A DNA stretch of 64,000 nt from Streptomyces sp. NBC_00287. Its GTDB lineage: Bacteria; Actinomycetota; Actinomycetes; Streptomycetales; Streptomycetaceae. Below the pieces are notes generated by a model. That model searched no databases. It saw only the letters and a list, made by a program, of their open reading frames with translations, and was not told the origin of the DNA. How positions within the stretch are numbered: the stretch's first letter is position 1; each line of letters starts with the position of its first letter. The translations under genes and the position numbers were made by a program. Where the stretch lies: positions 9,052,001 to 9,116,000 of the forward strand of contig NZ_CP108053.1 of assembly GCF_036173105.1 (NCBI RefSeq), written 5' to 3'. This document shows, one piece after another, positions 50,238 to 59,273 of the stretch.

Positions 50238-50648
50238 TCACCTCCTGGCGGTGCCGGCTTCCGCCTCGAGGGGCTTGCCGCCCAGGCCCGGGATCAGCAC
50301 CGCTGCCACGGCCAGGTGCATCAGTGCGAGGCAGAGTCGGGTGCTGCCGTCCATGCCGTCGCCGATGAACGGCAGGAAGGACACGGCCAGTACGGTGCCG
50401 GCCGCCGCGGTCCAGATGGCGCGGGCGCGCCGCGCCCCGGACCGTTCCAGGGCGGCCAGCAGTGCCCAGCCGGAGAGCGATGCGAGCAGTGCGGCGACCG
50501 CTACGGGCAGGGCGCCGATGTCGAGTGTCTGCTGGCCGTCGGCGATCCGCAGCCGGTGCCCCAGCAGTGGGTCCGCGACCAGCCACACCAGGACGGGGGC
50601 CAGGACGGCCAGGGCCGTAATCCCCAGGCGCCTTCTGGGCGTGCTCAC
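50238..50648 (-). CDS. DUF6069-family membrane protein
   Basis: 136 residues, four hydrophobic segments (LGITALAVLAPVLVWLVADPLLG, GALPVAVAALLASLSGWALLAAL, RAIWTAAAGTVLAVSFLPFIG, LCLALMHLAVAAVLIPGLGG). Matches DUF6069 in size and in the GWALLAALER and RLCLALMHLAVAAVLIPGL patterns. Start overlaps the TetR stop by 4 bp, so the TetR gene and this one form an operon; its expression is likely repressed by that TetR. Confidence 0.8.
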   Translation of the reverse strand: MSTPRRRLGITALAVLAPVLVWLVADPLLGHRLRIADGQQTLDIGALPVAVAALLASLSGWALLAALERSGARRARAIWTAAAGTVLAVSFLPFIGDGMDGSTRLCLALMHLAVAAVLIPGLGGKPLEAEAGTARR

Positions 50649-51256
50649 TTGGCGCCCCTTGAGAGTGCCCCGTGCAGGAAGACGTCCACCAGCTCCTTTG
50701 GGGTCAGGTCGGGCTCGTCGTCCGTGCGCGGCTGGGTGAACAGCAGCCCGAAGAAGAGGGCCGCGATCTGCTCCGGCGGCCGGCGCAGGTCGGCCTTGTC
50801 GGGCTCCAGCAGCTCTGTGAGGGCCGTGCGGATACGGGTCGTTGACTCGTCGCGGCCCGCGCCGCGTACCGTGCCGGGGTGTTTGCCGCCGCGATGGCCC
50901 AGCGAGCCGGCGATGGCGCCCATCCTGGACAGGTGGGCCTGCAGCGCTTCGGCTGCTTCCGCGAGCCGGTCGGGCAGCGGCTGGGATACGTCGATCGCGT
51001 CGAGCTCGCGGACCGCGTGCTCGGGGGAGAGTGCCTCGGCCATGCAGGCGTGCAGCAGCTCGTCCTTGTCGGCGAAGACCCTGAAGATCGTGCCCTCGCC
51101 GATGCCCGCGGCGCGGGCGATCTTCGCGGTCGTCACCGCGGCGCCGTACTCGGCGATCAGCGGGATCGCGGTCTGGATGATCATCGTGCGCCGCTGCTCC
51201 GGCGACATGGCGGGGGCGCGGCGGCGGGTGGTCTGGTTCTCCTTCGGTGCTGTCAT
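50645..51256 (-). CDS. TetR-family autoregulator
   Basis: 203 residues from ATG 51256. N-terminal domain: RTMIIQTAIPLIAEYGAAVTTAKIARAAGIGEGTIFRVFADKDELLHACM. C-terminal ligand domain variable. First gene of a two-gene operon with the DUF6069 gene. Two near-identical palindromes just upstream (51271-51310) are the likely binding sites. Confidence 0.9.
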   Translation of the reverse strand: MTAPKENQTTRRRAPAMSPEQRRTMIIQTAIPLIAEYGAAVTTAKIARAAGIGEGTIFRVFADKDELLHACMAEALSPEHAVRELDAIDVSQPLPDRLAEAAEALQAHLSRMGAIAGSLGHRGGKHPGTVRGAGRDESTTRIRTALTELLEPDKADLRRPPEQIAALFFGLLFTQPRTDDEPDLTPKELVDVFLHGALSRGAK

Positions 51257-51270
51257 GACCGCGAGACTAC

Positions 51271-51310
51271 GGAGTGAGGACTCACTCCGTCAATGAGTGA
51301 GTCCTCACTC
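51271..51310. promoter_or_regulatory. Tandem palindromic TetR operators
   Basis: GGAGTGAG-GA-CTCACTCC (51271-51288) and GAGTGAG-TC-CTCACTC (51295-51310), 24 bp from centre to centre, placed 15-54 bp upstream of the TetR ATG. Arms are perfect, and the two sites share the core GAGTGAG/CTCACTC. Confidence 0.8.
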
Positions 51311-51438
51311 CGCTCGCTGTTTCCGTGATCGACTGCTTGAGGGGCATGTCCAGTTCGGCTGGTGCGGCCGTGGCTACTTGCGAGTAGGATCCTGATCCGT
51401 TGTCAGAATTCAGCACCGCCCTGCAGCCAGGAGGACGC

Positions 51439-52269
51439 GTGGCCGACGACACGCTGACGGATTTCGCCCGGGAGCCGTTCACGCACGAGGGCCGATCGCA
51501 TGTCGTGCTGCGCTCCGGGACCGGCCCGGCCGTAATCGTCATGGCCGAGATTCCGGGCATCACTCCCAAGGTCGCCCAATTCGCGCGGCGGGTCCGCGAC
51601 ATCGGCTGCACGGTGGTTCTGCCGGACCTGTTCGGCGTCGCCGGCCGCGATCCCGATCCGAAGGCCCACGGGCGGACCGGAGCGGCGATGACAGGCCTGC
51701 GCGCTGCCGCCCACATCTGCGTGAGTCGCGAGTTCACCATGCTCGCGGCGGGCCGCACCTCACCCGTGGTCACATGGCTGCGGGCACTCGCGGTCCACGA
51801 GCACGAGCGGTGCGGCGGCCCGGGCGTCGGCGCGCTCGGCATGTGCTTCACCGGCGGCTACGCCCTCGCTATGGCCACCGATGAACGCCTCCTCGCGCCC
51901 GTGCTCTGCCAGCCCTCCCTCCCGCTCGCCGTCACCGCGCGAAAGCGCCGCTCCCTCGACATCTCCCCGGGCGACCTGCGCACCGTCCAGCAGCGCTGTG
52001 AAGCGGGCCTGACCGTGCTCGGCCTACGCTTCCGCGGCGACCGGGTCGCACCTGCCGAACGCTTCGCACTGCTACGAGAAAAGCTCGGCAAGGCGTTCGT
52101 CGGGATCGAACTCGATGACGGGGCGGCGAACCCCGACGGGCTGCTTCCCCCGCACTCGGTTCTCACGGAGCATCTGATCGACGAACCCGGCCAGCCCACC
52201 CGCCAGGCCCTCGACCAGGTCCTTGACCACTTCCGCACCCGGCTGCTTGCGCTGCCTGATCCGGCGTAG
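51439..52269 (+). CDS. Dienelactone hydrolase family protein
   Basis: 276 residues from GTG 51439 (GGAGGA, ideal spacing). Alpha/beta hydrolase of DLH type: VIVMAEIPGITPKVAQFARRV, then GVGALGMCFTGGYALAMA, in which Cys of GMCFTGG is the nucleophile typical of DLH. Later His in LLPPHSVLTEH is a candidate for the triad. Hydrolyses lactones or esters in aromatic breakdown in related cases; the substrate here is unknown. Confidence 0.85.
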   Translation: MADDTLTDFAREPFTHEGRSHVVLRSGTGPAVIVMAEIPGITPKVAQFARRVRDIGCTVVLPDLFGVAGRDPDPKAHGRTGAAMTGLRAAAHICVSREFTMLAAGRTSPVVTWLRALAVHEHERCGGPGVGALGMCFTGGYALAMATDERLLAPVLCQPSLPLAVTARKRRSLDISPGDLRTVQQRCEAGLTVLGLRFRGDRVAPAERFALLREKLGKAFVGIELDDGAANPDGLLPPHSVLTEHLIDEPGQPTRQALDQVLDHFRTRLLALPDPA

Positions 52270-52414
52270 AAGTTCGGGACTGCTCGGCCACGATGGTGCA
52301 AGCCGGTGTCGACGACCAAAGCGCCGGATGGCTCTCTCGCGCCCGCACGTGCTGCTGAGGACCTGCGCGTACGCTCCTGTGTCGGTAACAGCCCCACACG
52401 GCAAGGAACGCAAC

Positions 52415-53335
52415 ATGCCCAGGTGGATCCGCACGCTCCGTCAGGCCGGCATTACCGAACCGGGCTTGACGGCTGCGTACGGTCAACAGCGTGCACTCGT
52501 CCGGCGCTTCAAGGCCGAGGAGTATCTGGCGGTCCGACTCCTCCTGCCGACGCGCCTGCACCCCGCGGTGATCGCCGCAGCCGCCTTCATGCACGAGACG
52601 GACCGGCGCATCGACACCGGCACAAGCGACGCCCGCAGGAAAGCGCTGGAAGAGTGGGGGACCGCTGCTCTGAAGGCCCTCGACGGCGCGCCTGCCACTT
52701 GTGCGACTCTTAGCGCCCTCGGGGACGCGGCCATGCGCCATCCGCAGTTGAAGCAGCGGGTTGAGGCATTCCTGCAGGGAGCACGACACGAGGTGGACTA
52801 CGCCGGGTTCGGCACTGAGGACGAACTGCAGTCCTATGTCGACGGGTACTCACTGCCCGCCTTCATGCTCCTGGCCTGTCTGCTGGAGCAGGAGAACAGA
52901 GCAGAAGCCGCCGCCTTCGAGAGCCGCTGCCGCGACCTCATTGAGGCGATGCAGCGCGTCGACTTCCTCGACGATCTGGCTGAGGACGCGGCACAGGGCC
53001 ACGTCGGCCTCCCCGGCGAGGAGTTGCGGCGTCACGGACTGTCCGTCGAGGGCCTTCGGGCGCCCACGGAAGCAGTCCGTGCGGGACTTGAGCAACTGGT
53101 CCGTGAGCAGGCGGAACTTGCACATGAACGGCTGACCGCGAGCCGGCCACTGGTGAACCTGGTGCCACGCCATACGCGCCCCTTCATCACAGCCATGGTG
53201 CAGGTGCAGGAACTCCGGCTCCGAGCAGTCCGCCGGAAGGGCGGCAGCCTGGCAGACGGAGGTGCTCGACCGGCTCTGCCCGCCCTGCTGCGGGTGTTGG
53301 CTCGCCAGTACCGTGCCGCACGGCGGACGCGGTAG
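52415..53335 (+). CDS. Squalene/phytoene-synthase-family protein, standalone
   Basis: 306 residues from ATG 52415 (AAGGAA). Resembles trans-isoprenyl synthases: FKAEEYLAVRLLLPTRLHPAVIAAAAFMHETDRRIDTG gives a first Asp-rich motif (DRRID, DxxxD), and MQRVDFLDDLAEDAAQGHVGLP a second (DFLDDLAED). Lacks other isoprenoid genes nearby (no crtE, dxs or cyclase), so whether it makes squalene/phytoene-like chains or has another role is unknown. Confidence 0.8.
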   Translation: MPRWIRTLRQAGITEPGLTAAYGQQRALVRRFKAEEYLAVRLLLPTRLHPAVIAAAAFMHETDRRIDTGTSDARRKALEEWGTAALKALDGAPATCATLSALGDAAMRHPQLKQRVEAFLQGARHEVDYAGFGTEDELQSYVDGYSLPAFMLLACLLEQENRAEAAAFESRCRDLIEAMQRVDFLDDLAEDAAQGHVGLPGEELRRHGLSVEGLRAPTEAVRAGLEQLVREQAELAHERLTASRPLVNLVPRHTRPFITAMVQVQELRLRAVRRKGGSLADGGARPALPALLRVLARQYRAARRTR

Positions 53336-53543
53336 GCCACTGGCACCGCCGATCAGGCTGACCTTCTGCGGTGTGAACGGGCCGAGGTGAATGGCCGGAG
53401 TTCCCCCTGGGCGCGTCCCAGGTGGCTTCCTACGATGCAGTCGCCCCGGCTCTTCACAGAAGCTTCATTGGTTGTCCACACAATCAAACTGGGGAGGGTT
53501 CGGCGCATTCACCCCCCACCGATCCGAGCGAAGGGGAGAGACC

Positions 53544-54194
53544 ATGACAGGTGGGCTGTTCCTGAGCGGCGCTGCTGCCGTTCTCACCGCCGCCGTGCTG
53601 CCCGCGCACAACCCGTCCACCGGGTTCGTCGACCCGCCCCCGGACAAGATCGTCATCAACGTCGCCACCGTCAACGGCTCAGGCTGCCCGGCGGGTACCG
53701 CCGCCGTCGCCGTCTCCGAGGACAACACCGCCTTCACGGTGACCTACAGCGATTACCTCGCCCAGGCCGGGGGCAACTCCGCCCCCACGGCGTTCCGCAA
53801 GAACTGCCAGCTGAACCTGGTCGTCCATGTCCCACAGGGCTTCACGTACGCCATCGCCAGCGCCGACTACCGGGGCTTCGCCTCGCTCCAGCCGGGCGCC
53901 ACCGCCGTCCAGCGAGCCTCGTACTACTTCCAGGGCTCATCGCAGACGGCGTTCGTCAACCACCCCTTCGCCGGCGCCTACAACGACAACTGGCAGGCCA
54001 CGGACGTCACCGACTGGGCGCAGCTCGTGTGGGCACCGTGCGGGGTTCAGCGCAACTTCAACATCAACACGGAGATCCGCGTCAACGCGGGCACGTCCTT
54101 GCCGGACAAGGTCAGCTTCATGACGATGGACTCGACCGACGGGGACATCAGCACCGTGTACCACGTGGCCTGGAAGGAGTGCCCCGGTAGGTGA
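53544..54194 (+). CDS. DUF4360-family secreted protein
   Basis: 216 residues from ATG 53544 (AAGGGGAGAG). Short signal peptide (MTGGLFLSGAAAVLTAAVLPAHN). The DUF4360 body shows INVATVNGSGCPAGTAAVAVSEDNTAFTVTYSDY, RKNCQLNLVVHVPQGFTYAIASADYRGFASL and a conserved APCGVQRNFNINTEIRV, with four cysteines that probably form disulfides. Widespread secreted protein of unknown function. Followed by a strong terminator. Confidence 0.85.
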   Translation: MTGGLFLSGAAAVLTAAVLPAHNPSTGFVDPPPDKIVINVATVNGSGCPAGTAAVAVSEDNTAFTVTYSDYLAQAGGNSAPTAFRKNCQLNLVVHVPQGFTYAIASADYRGFASLQPGATAVQRASYYFQGSSQTAFVNHPFAGAYNDNWQATDVTDWAQLVWAPCGVQRNFNINTEIRVNAGTSLPDKVSFMTMDSTDGDISTVYHVAWKECPGR

Positions 54195-54202
54195 GTGAAG
54201 GG

Positions 54203-54227
54203 GGGCCGCCCGCTGAGCGGGCGGCCC
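54203..54227 (+). terminator. Terminator hairpin after the DUF4360 gene
   Basis: GGGCCGCCCGC (54203-54213), loop TGA, GCGGGCGGCCC (54217-54227): a perfect 11-bp stem, 9 bp after the stop codon, also facing the convergent MuiA-like gene. Confidence 0.8.
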
Positions 54228-54262
54228 TGACTCTGGGCCCGGTCAATGAGTGGCCGTCGTGC

Positions 54263-55822
54263 TCAAAGACCCTTGACCTTGCCGCTTGCGGAGAGTTCGT
54301 ACACGAGGGTGACCGTGTGGCGGCCGCCGGGTGGTAGGGCGATGTCCCAGCGGGCGATGCCTTCGTCGTCAACCGCGTCGGGGAGAGGGGAACAGTCCTC
54401 CTCGCGCAGCCGTACGTTTACTGCCGAGACTTCGGAGACCGGTATCCGTTCCCGCAGCACGACGGTCTGATCGCTCTCCGCCCCCGGAGCGGAGAAGCGG
54501 GACAGGTGCAGGCGTACCGTGTGGGTGACAGTGGTCCGTTGGGTCATGGTGGCGGTGTCGTGGGACTCCTCGGCGTACCGCAGCACGCGGTAGTCGTCGT
54601 GGCTGCCGAACGCGAGCTCGACCGGTCCGCCGGGAGCGGTGAAATCCAGTGTTCCGCGGCCGCTGAACCCGCTGCCGCGCACCAGGTCCACAGGACCGGC
54701 GAGCAGTGCGTGGCCGGAGCAGTTGTCGAACCGCACTACCTGGGTCACCAGCGGCGACAGTTCGGGGGAGCAGGCGTACTCGGTGCCGGCGGGCGTCGCG
54801 ATGGAGGAGAGCGGAATGCGGTGGGCGCGTCCGTCGGCGGGGACCGAGACGGGTGCGAGAGCGCGCAGCACCCTGGTTTCACCGCCGTCGTCCACGCCGG
54901 GCAGGCCGAGCACGGGGGCCGGGCCGAGATCGGCGATCTCCTGCTCGCGCAATTCCACCTCGACCGTGCGCCGCTCGGCGGGGGAGCTGTCGGTCAGCAT
55001 CAGGCGGTCCTCGACCAGGCGCGGTGGCTCGTTCGCCGAGGCCGAGCGGGCCGTCGACAGCGTCAGGGTGACGTCGGACCAGTTCTCGCCGGTGCGCTGC
55101 CAGACCATGGCATCCGTCTCCAGAGTCACGGCTTCCTCGTCGAGCACAGCCCGGTAGGCGGGGCGCCACAGTGCACAGGGGACGAGATGGGTCAGCCGTA
55201 GCTGTGCCTGCCCCGCGGCTGCGGACCGCACGGTCAGCTCGACATGGCCGAGCAGCTCGGCGGGTTGCTGCTCGGACAGAAGAATGGCGTGTTCGGTCTC
55301 CTGGAGTTCGGTGGCCAGGACCGCCAGCCGGGCCTGTGCGGCGCGCAACTGCTCGCCGTACGCATCGCGTTCGTCGTCCACGCGGTCGAGTTCCTCGGTC
55401 CAGCGAGTCGTGTCCGTCTCACCCGTACCGGCTCCCTCGCCGATCTCGCGCAGGAGGTCGGTGGCGAGCCGGCCCAGCAGGTCGAGGCGGGCGCGCAGCC
55501 GGTCGGTTCGCTGTTCCAGCGCGAGCCGTTCCTCCTCCAGAGCGTGTACGCGCAGGCGCAGAGCCGAGTCCTCGGCGGTGGGCAGCGGCCCGCGCGGTGT
55601 CCAGGCGCGGACGATTCTGGCGTCGAGAATGCTTGCCTGATGGTCGGCGGTCAGCTCGGCGTGCAGCGTGCGGTCGACGGCCAGCGCGCTGACCGGTCCG
55701 AGGCGCAGCTGTTGCACGCCGGCTCGCAGGTCGAGGGCGAGGGTGCGTTCGACCTGTGCGCGGTCTTCCAGGCAGGTGACGGCGGTGACAGGGGCGGGGA
55801 TCAGTTCCGGATCCGTGGGCAT
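54263..55822 (-). CDS. MuiA-like DUF4139 protein (second of a tandem pair)
   Basis: 519 residues from ATG 55822. N-terminal TVTCLEDRAQVERTLALDLRAG matches the DUF4140 opening of the mucoidy-inhibitor A family, a coiled coil follows (VHALEEERLALEQRTDRLRA), then the DUF4139 beta-domain (TLTLSTARSASANEPPRL, AYRAVLDEEAVTLETDAM). It lies 8 bp after the related gene at 55831-57915, so both are in one operon and probably interact. Cellular role unknown; the family name comes from an E. coli alginate phenotype. Confidence 0.8.
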   Translation of the reverse strand: MPTDPELIPAPVTAVTCLEDRAQVERTLALDLRAGVQQLRLGPVSALAVDRTLHAELTADHQASILDARIVRAWTPRGPLPTAEDSALRLRVHALEEERLALEQRTDRLRARLDLLGRLATDLLREIGEGAGTGETDTTRWTEELDRVDDERDAYGEQLRAAQARLAVLATELQETEHAILLSEQQPAELLGHVELTVRSAAAGQAQLRLTHLVPCALWRPAYRAVLDEEAVTLETDAMVWQRTGENWSDVTLTLSTARSASANEPPRLVEDRLMLTDSSPAERRTVEVELREQEIADLGPAPVLGLPGVDDGGETRVLRALAPVSVPADGRAHRIPLSSIATPAGTEYACSPELSPLVTQVVRFDNCSGHALLAGPVDLVRGSGFSGRGTLDFTAPGGPVELAFGSHDDYRVLRYAEESHDTATMTQRTTVTHTVRLHLSRFSAPGAESDQTVVLRERIPVSEVSAVNVRLREEDCSPLPDAVDDEGIARWDIALPPGGRHTVTLVYELSASGKVKGL

Positions 55823-55830
55823 GGTGACTG

Positions 55831-57915
55831 TCAGCTCCTGCGGTTGCCGCCGACCAGGGCCTTCGCGGCCGGGATACGGATTTCGTAGCCGCCGTGCAGG
55901 ACGGCTGTGCCTCCGGGGGACAGATTGACACGCCACACGCGGGTGCCCGGGGTGTGGTGATCGGGCCCCACGGCGTCGTCGGGGACCGTCCAGTCGGCCC
56001 GTTCGTCGATCCGCACGTCCGGATCGGAGGTGACCGGCACCTGTTCTCGGACCTCGACGCAGACGGTCCGGGCGAGCCGGTTGGCCAGGTCCACCTGTAC
56101 GCGGTGGTCCAGCACGGTGATGTTGTTGCGCAGGCCCGCCGTCGACTCGTTGAGGTGCGCGCGCCGGGTGACCTGGACGCCCTCCGCGGGCCCGAGCCCC
56201 ATCCGGCGGACGCCGCCGGGTGCGAGCGTGGGCAGCGCGGCGGTCAGTAGGAAGTCGTCGTCGACGGTGACCTCCACCGGGCCGGCCAGCAGTGCCTGGT
56301 CGGTGGCGTTGGAGAGGACGAGCGTCCCGTACACCCGTTGTTCCACGGACGGGACGCACAGGTACTCGGTACGCAGACCGACAGGGATCTCGCCGATGGT
56401 GACGGTGTGCCAGGTGCCGTCCGAGGGGATGTCCGCGCGGGCGACGGCGTCGTAACGATGGTCGAAGGAGCCTGCCGACTCGCGGGGCCGGACGGCATGC
56501 CCGGGCAGCGGCAGCGATGCCACCGCTTCGGCACGACGGCGGTGTTCGACCATCACCGGGTGGAACGGCGCGTCGGGGAACAGACGGCCCCTGCGGCCGG
56601 CGGGCTCGTCCGGACCGCTGAGGTGGAGAGCGGCGTAGTCGAGCTCGTCGTTGGTGGGCCGCGGCGGACCGGTCACCGGCGTGGGGGGCGCCGGTGGCGG
56701 CGGGGCGGTCGGGTTGGCGGGGGCCGGTGGCATGGAGGCGGGAGCGGGGACCGGCGCGCCGCCTGTTCGGGGACGGCCGAGTTGCTGCGGTGGCGCCTGC
56801 GCGAAGGCGGGCGTCGGTGGCATGCGGGTGCTGCCGGGATCGGCGGGCCGCGCGGGCGCTCCGCTGTACGGCGGCGCCGTCGGGGGCACAGGGAGTGGAG
56901 GGGGGACGGGGAGTGGAGGGGGGACGGGGCCGCCGACGACCGGTGGCGCGGGCGCGGCTCCGACGGCGGCAGGTGCGGCGTGGGATCGCGGCTGTGGGCG
57001 CGGGCCTGCCGCGTCGTACCCGGTGAACAGGTCGGCAAGGCCCGTAGGCGGCTCCCGCCACCCGGATGGCGCGGGAACGGGCTGACGGCGGCCGATCCGA
57101 AGGGAGCGCAGCTTCGGCAGATCGGTGCGGCGTCGCAGATCGGCGGTGGCCAGAGCGATACGGACCCCGGTCCAGTCCTCTCCGGTGCGCTGCGCGATCG
57201 AGGCACGCAGCACCAGGCTGCCCGAGTCCGCGCTCTGACGGTAGGCCAGCCGGTAGGCCGGTACCCAGAGGGCGCCAGGAACCCCGTACTCCAGCTCCAG
57301 TTCCACCTCACCTGCTCCGTCGAGGGTCAGGACGGCGCAGACCGTGGTCTCGACGTGGGCGGAGGGCGCGTCGGTGGAACCCCGGGCCAAGCGGTCGGCT
57401 GCGACGGCGAGTTCGTGCTCGACGTGCCGCAACTCCTCCTCCAGCCCGGCGAGGCGGCCGTGCAGGGTCGTCAGCCGTTCCTCCACGAAGTCGGCGAGCG
57501 TCAGCCACGCTTCGGCGGGGGTGCGGCGATGCGGGTCCTCACGCTTGCGCGGTGGTGGAACCGGGCGCAGTTCCGTGATCTCCGTGATGCGAGCGAGAAG
57601 CCGGTCACGGCGCTCTTGCACCGCGTCATAGGCATCGCGCAGCCGCTCCACTTCCTGCCGCAACCGGTCGGAGGAGTCAGTGCCGGACGGCTCGGCGTCC
57701 ACTTCCACCCGCACCTCGGTGACTCGCGCACCGCTGTCGCCGACCACGCGGGCGCGCAGGGAACCCGGGTCCATCGAGCGAGGCAGTCCCGTGACCCGCA
57801 GTCGCCCCTGCGGCGGCACGGAGCCCCGCGCCCGGCGGCTGCACAGCGCACCCTGCGCATACACCACAACCGCGTCGAGGGCCGATGCCCACCGCGGTGT
57901 CTCCTCGGACTTCAT
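55831..57915 (-). CDS. MuiA-like DUF4139 protein with proline-rich insert (first of the tandem pair)
   Basis: 694 residues from ATG 57915. N-terminal AVVVYAQGALCSRRARGSVPPQGRLRVTGLP (DUF4140-like), coiled coil 90-190 (EVERLRDAYDAVQERRDRLL), DUF4139 body with LVLRASIAQRTGEDWTGVRIALATADLRR. Residues about 325-440 are an unusual proline/alanine-rich low-complexity linker (PPPLPVPPPLPVPPTAPP) absent from the downstream partner. Ends at the next gene's Shine-Dalgarno. Gene duplication within the operon is evident. Confidence 0.8.
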   Translation of the reverse strand: MKSEETPRWASALDAVVVYAQGALCSRRARGSVPPQGRLRVTGLPRSMDPGSLRARVVGDSGARVTEVRVEVDAEPSGTDSSDRLRQEVERLRDAYDAVQERRDRLLARITEITELRPVPPPRKREDPHRRTPAEAWLTLADFVEERLTTLHGRLAGLEEELRHVEHELAVAADRLARGSTDAPSAHVETTVCAVLTLDGAGEVELELEYGVPGALWVPAYRLAYRQSADSGSLVLRASIAQRTGEDWTGVRIALATADLRRRTDLPKLRSLRIGRRQPVPAPSGWREPPTGLADLFTGYDAAGPRPQPRSHAAPAAVGAAPAPPVVGGPVPPPLPVPPPLPVPPTAPPYSGAPARPADPGSTRMPPTPAFAQAPPQQLGRPRTGGAPVPAPASMPPAPANPTAPPPPAPPTPVTGPPRPTNDELDYAALHLSGPDEPAGRRGRLFPDAPFHPVMVEHRRRAEAVASLPLPGHAVRPRESAGSFDHRYDAVARADIPSDGTWHTVTIGEIPVGLRTEYLCVPSVEQRVYGTLVLSNATDQALLAGPVEVTVDDDFLLTAALPTLAPGGVRRMGLGPAEGVQVTRRAHLNESTAGLRNNITVLDHRVQVDLANRLARTVCVEVREQVPVTSDPDVRIDERADWTVPDDAVGPDHHTPGTRVWRVNLSPGGTAVLHGGYEIRIPAAKALVGGNRRS

Positions 57916-58063
57916 ATGTTCCGCCCCCGTCATGTCCGTGCCGGGCGAAGCCTAGCGCCCGTGGCGCGGAGGCCTGAAAGCCTCCCCTGGCCTGCCCACT
58001 TGGGCCGATGCCGCGCGTCGTGGTGATCCGCAGGACCTTGTCGGCGCTCGAAGGCAGGGGCGG

Positions 58064-58471
58064 TCAGAACTCGCAGAAGCCCGAGGACTTCAATGCCTCG
58101 TTGATCTTCGCAGCCTGTTCTTCCGTAGTTGTCACGTCCTTGTACGTGAACCGCTGCGCGGCGAGATAGTCGAGCATGCCCGCGCCACCGTTGATCGCCG
58201 AGCACTGATTGCGGGCCGCGTCGATCGCCTCGTCCTCGTACTGCACGACGTCCGGGGCCGCAGATGCCAGGGTGTCGAGGAGGGCCTGGCGGTCGGCGCC
58301 GGTCGGTACGGGTGGGATGCCGGCGGCAGCAAGAGCCTCGTCCTTCTCCTTCTGGGAGACCTCACTCGCGGTGGTTTCCGCCTCGGAGCTGGGCTGGTCG
58401 GTACTGCTGGAGCAGGCGGTGAGCGCGCAGACGAGCGCGACGGTGGCGACAGCGGCAGTGCGGATGCGCAT
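58064..58471 (-). CDS. Small lipoprotein, DUF732-like
   Basis: 135 residues. Signal peptide with lipobox VCALTACSSS, then a Ser/Thr-rich stretch and a helical domain (KDEALAAAGIPPVPTGADRQALLDTL; AARNQCSAINGG; SSGFCEF) with two cysteines. The pattern of DUF732. Lies downstream of the kinase and its Ig-like partner in the same orientation. Confidence 0.75.
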   Translation of the reverse strand: MRIRTAAVATVALVCALTACSSSTDQPSSEAETTASEVSQKEKDEALAAAGIPPVPTGADRQALLDTLASAAPDVVQYEDEAIDAARNQCSAINGGAGMLDYLAAQRFTYKDVTTTEEQAAKINEALKSSGFCEF

Positions 58472-58598
58472 GGTTCCCCTTGAGCACGGTGACGGACGGG
58501 CATCATCGCGCTGCTGGCGGTGGCGCAGTAGGGGTGTGGCGGTTCTGTGACTTTCCGTTATCTGAGGCAGGGAGTGCGGATGGTCCCGCTGCGAACCG

Positions 58599-59273
58599 TC
58601 AGGGGCAGGCGTACGTGAACTGAGCGGTGACCGTTGTGTGGGTCGGCGAGAGGATCTGAAGCTCGGCCCGTGCTGGGCGGTGACCCTTGCCCTGGAAGGT
58701 CCACAGCAGGTGCAGGCGGGCGTGTTTCTGGCCGCGGACCATCACTTCACGCAGGACGTCGGAGGCGGTGCCGTCGCTTCTGGTCCAACGGTAGGTGAGC
58801 GTTCCGGGACTGCCGTTCGTTGTGATCACGCCGACGATGTCCGCTGTCTCGTCGCACCCCAGAACCGTCGGCTGGGCCGTGACCGTCACCGTGCTCACCT
58901 CGACGGACGGCCCGAGGCGCTGCCAGGCGAGGAAGGCGAGGACACAGATCAACACCAGGGCGGGCAGAGCGTGTCTGCGCAGCGGTCGACGAGGGGGTGC
59001 TGGGGGTGCCGTCACTGCGGGGAGTGTCCCGTGCGTGCGGTGCGCGACGGCGGCGGTGACGCCGGGGCCGAAACGCAGGACGGTGCCTTCGACACGGTCG
59101 GGCGGGGGCGTCGCCTGTGTCGGTGAGGGGGTCTCCTCGACGAGCGTGGTGTGCGATGTCGGTCTCTGTATCCAGTGGCTGGCCAGCACGGTGGCGCTGT
59201 ACTCGGCGTCGAGGACGTGCGTCGGTTCCCGATCCTCGGCGGGCGGGGGAGCGGGGTCGTTCTGAGCGGTCAT
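58599..59273 (-). CDS. Single-pass membrane protein with extracellular Ig-like domain
   Basis: 224 residues from ATG 59273, overlapping the kinase stop by 4 bp (ATGA). Proline-rich cytoplasmic part, one TM (LPALVLICVLAFLAWQRLG), extracellular beta-rich domain (TVTVTAQPTVLGCDETADIVGVITTNGSPGTLTYRWTRSDG; AQFTYACP) with two cysteines. The beta-rich domain resembles the outer end of the kinase. Probably works with it at the membrane. Confidence 0.75.
   Translation of the reverse strand: MTAQNDPAPPPAEDREPTHVLDAEYSATVLASHWIQRPTSHTTLVEETPSPTQATPPPDRVEGTVLRFGPGVTAAVAHRTHGTLPAVTAPPAPPRRPLRRHALPALVLICVLAFLAWQRLGPSVEVSTVTVTAQPTVLGCDETADIVGVITTNGSPGTLTYRWTRSDGTASDVLREVMVRGQKHARLHLLWTFQGKGHRPARAELQILSPTHTTVTAQFTYACP

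Noticed and set aside
52415..53335. Carotenoid or hopanoid biosynthetic cluster
   Set aside because: Only one isoprenoid-synthase-like gene is present; no desaturase, cyclase or GGPP synthase is nearby.
55823..57061. Upstream extension of the frame containing the MuiA-like gene (to 57061)
   Set aside because: The extension is Arg/Pro/Ala-rich low complexity and overlaps the other MuiA-like gene in another frame; the real start is ATG 55822.
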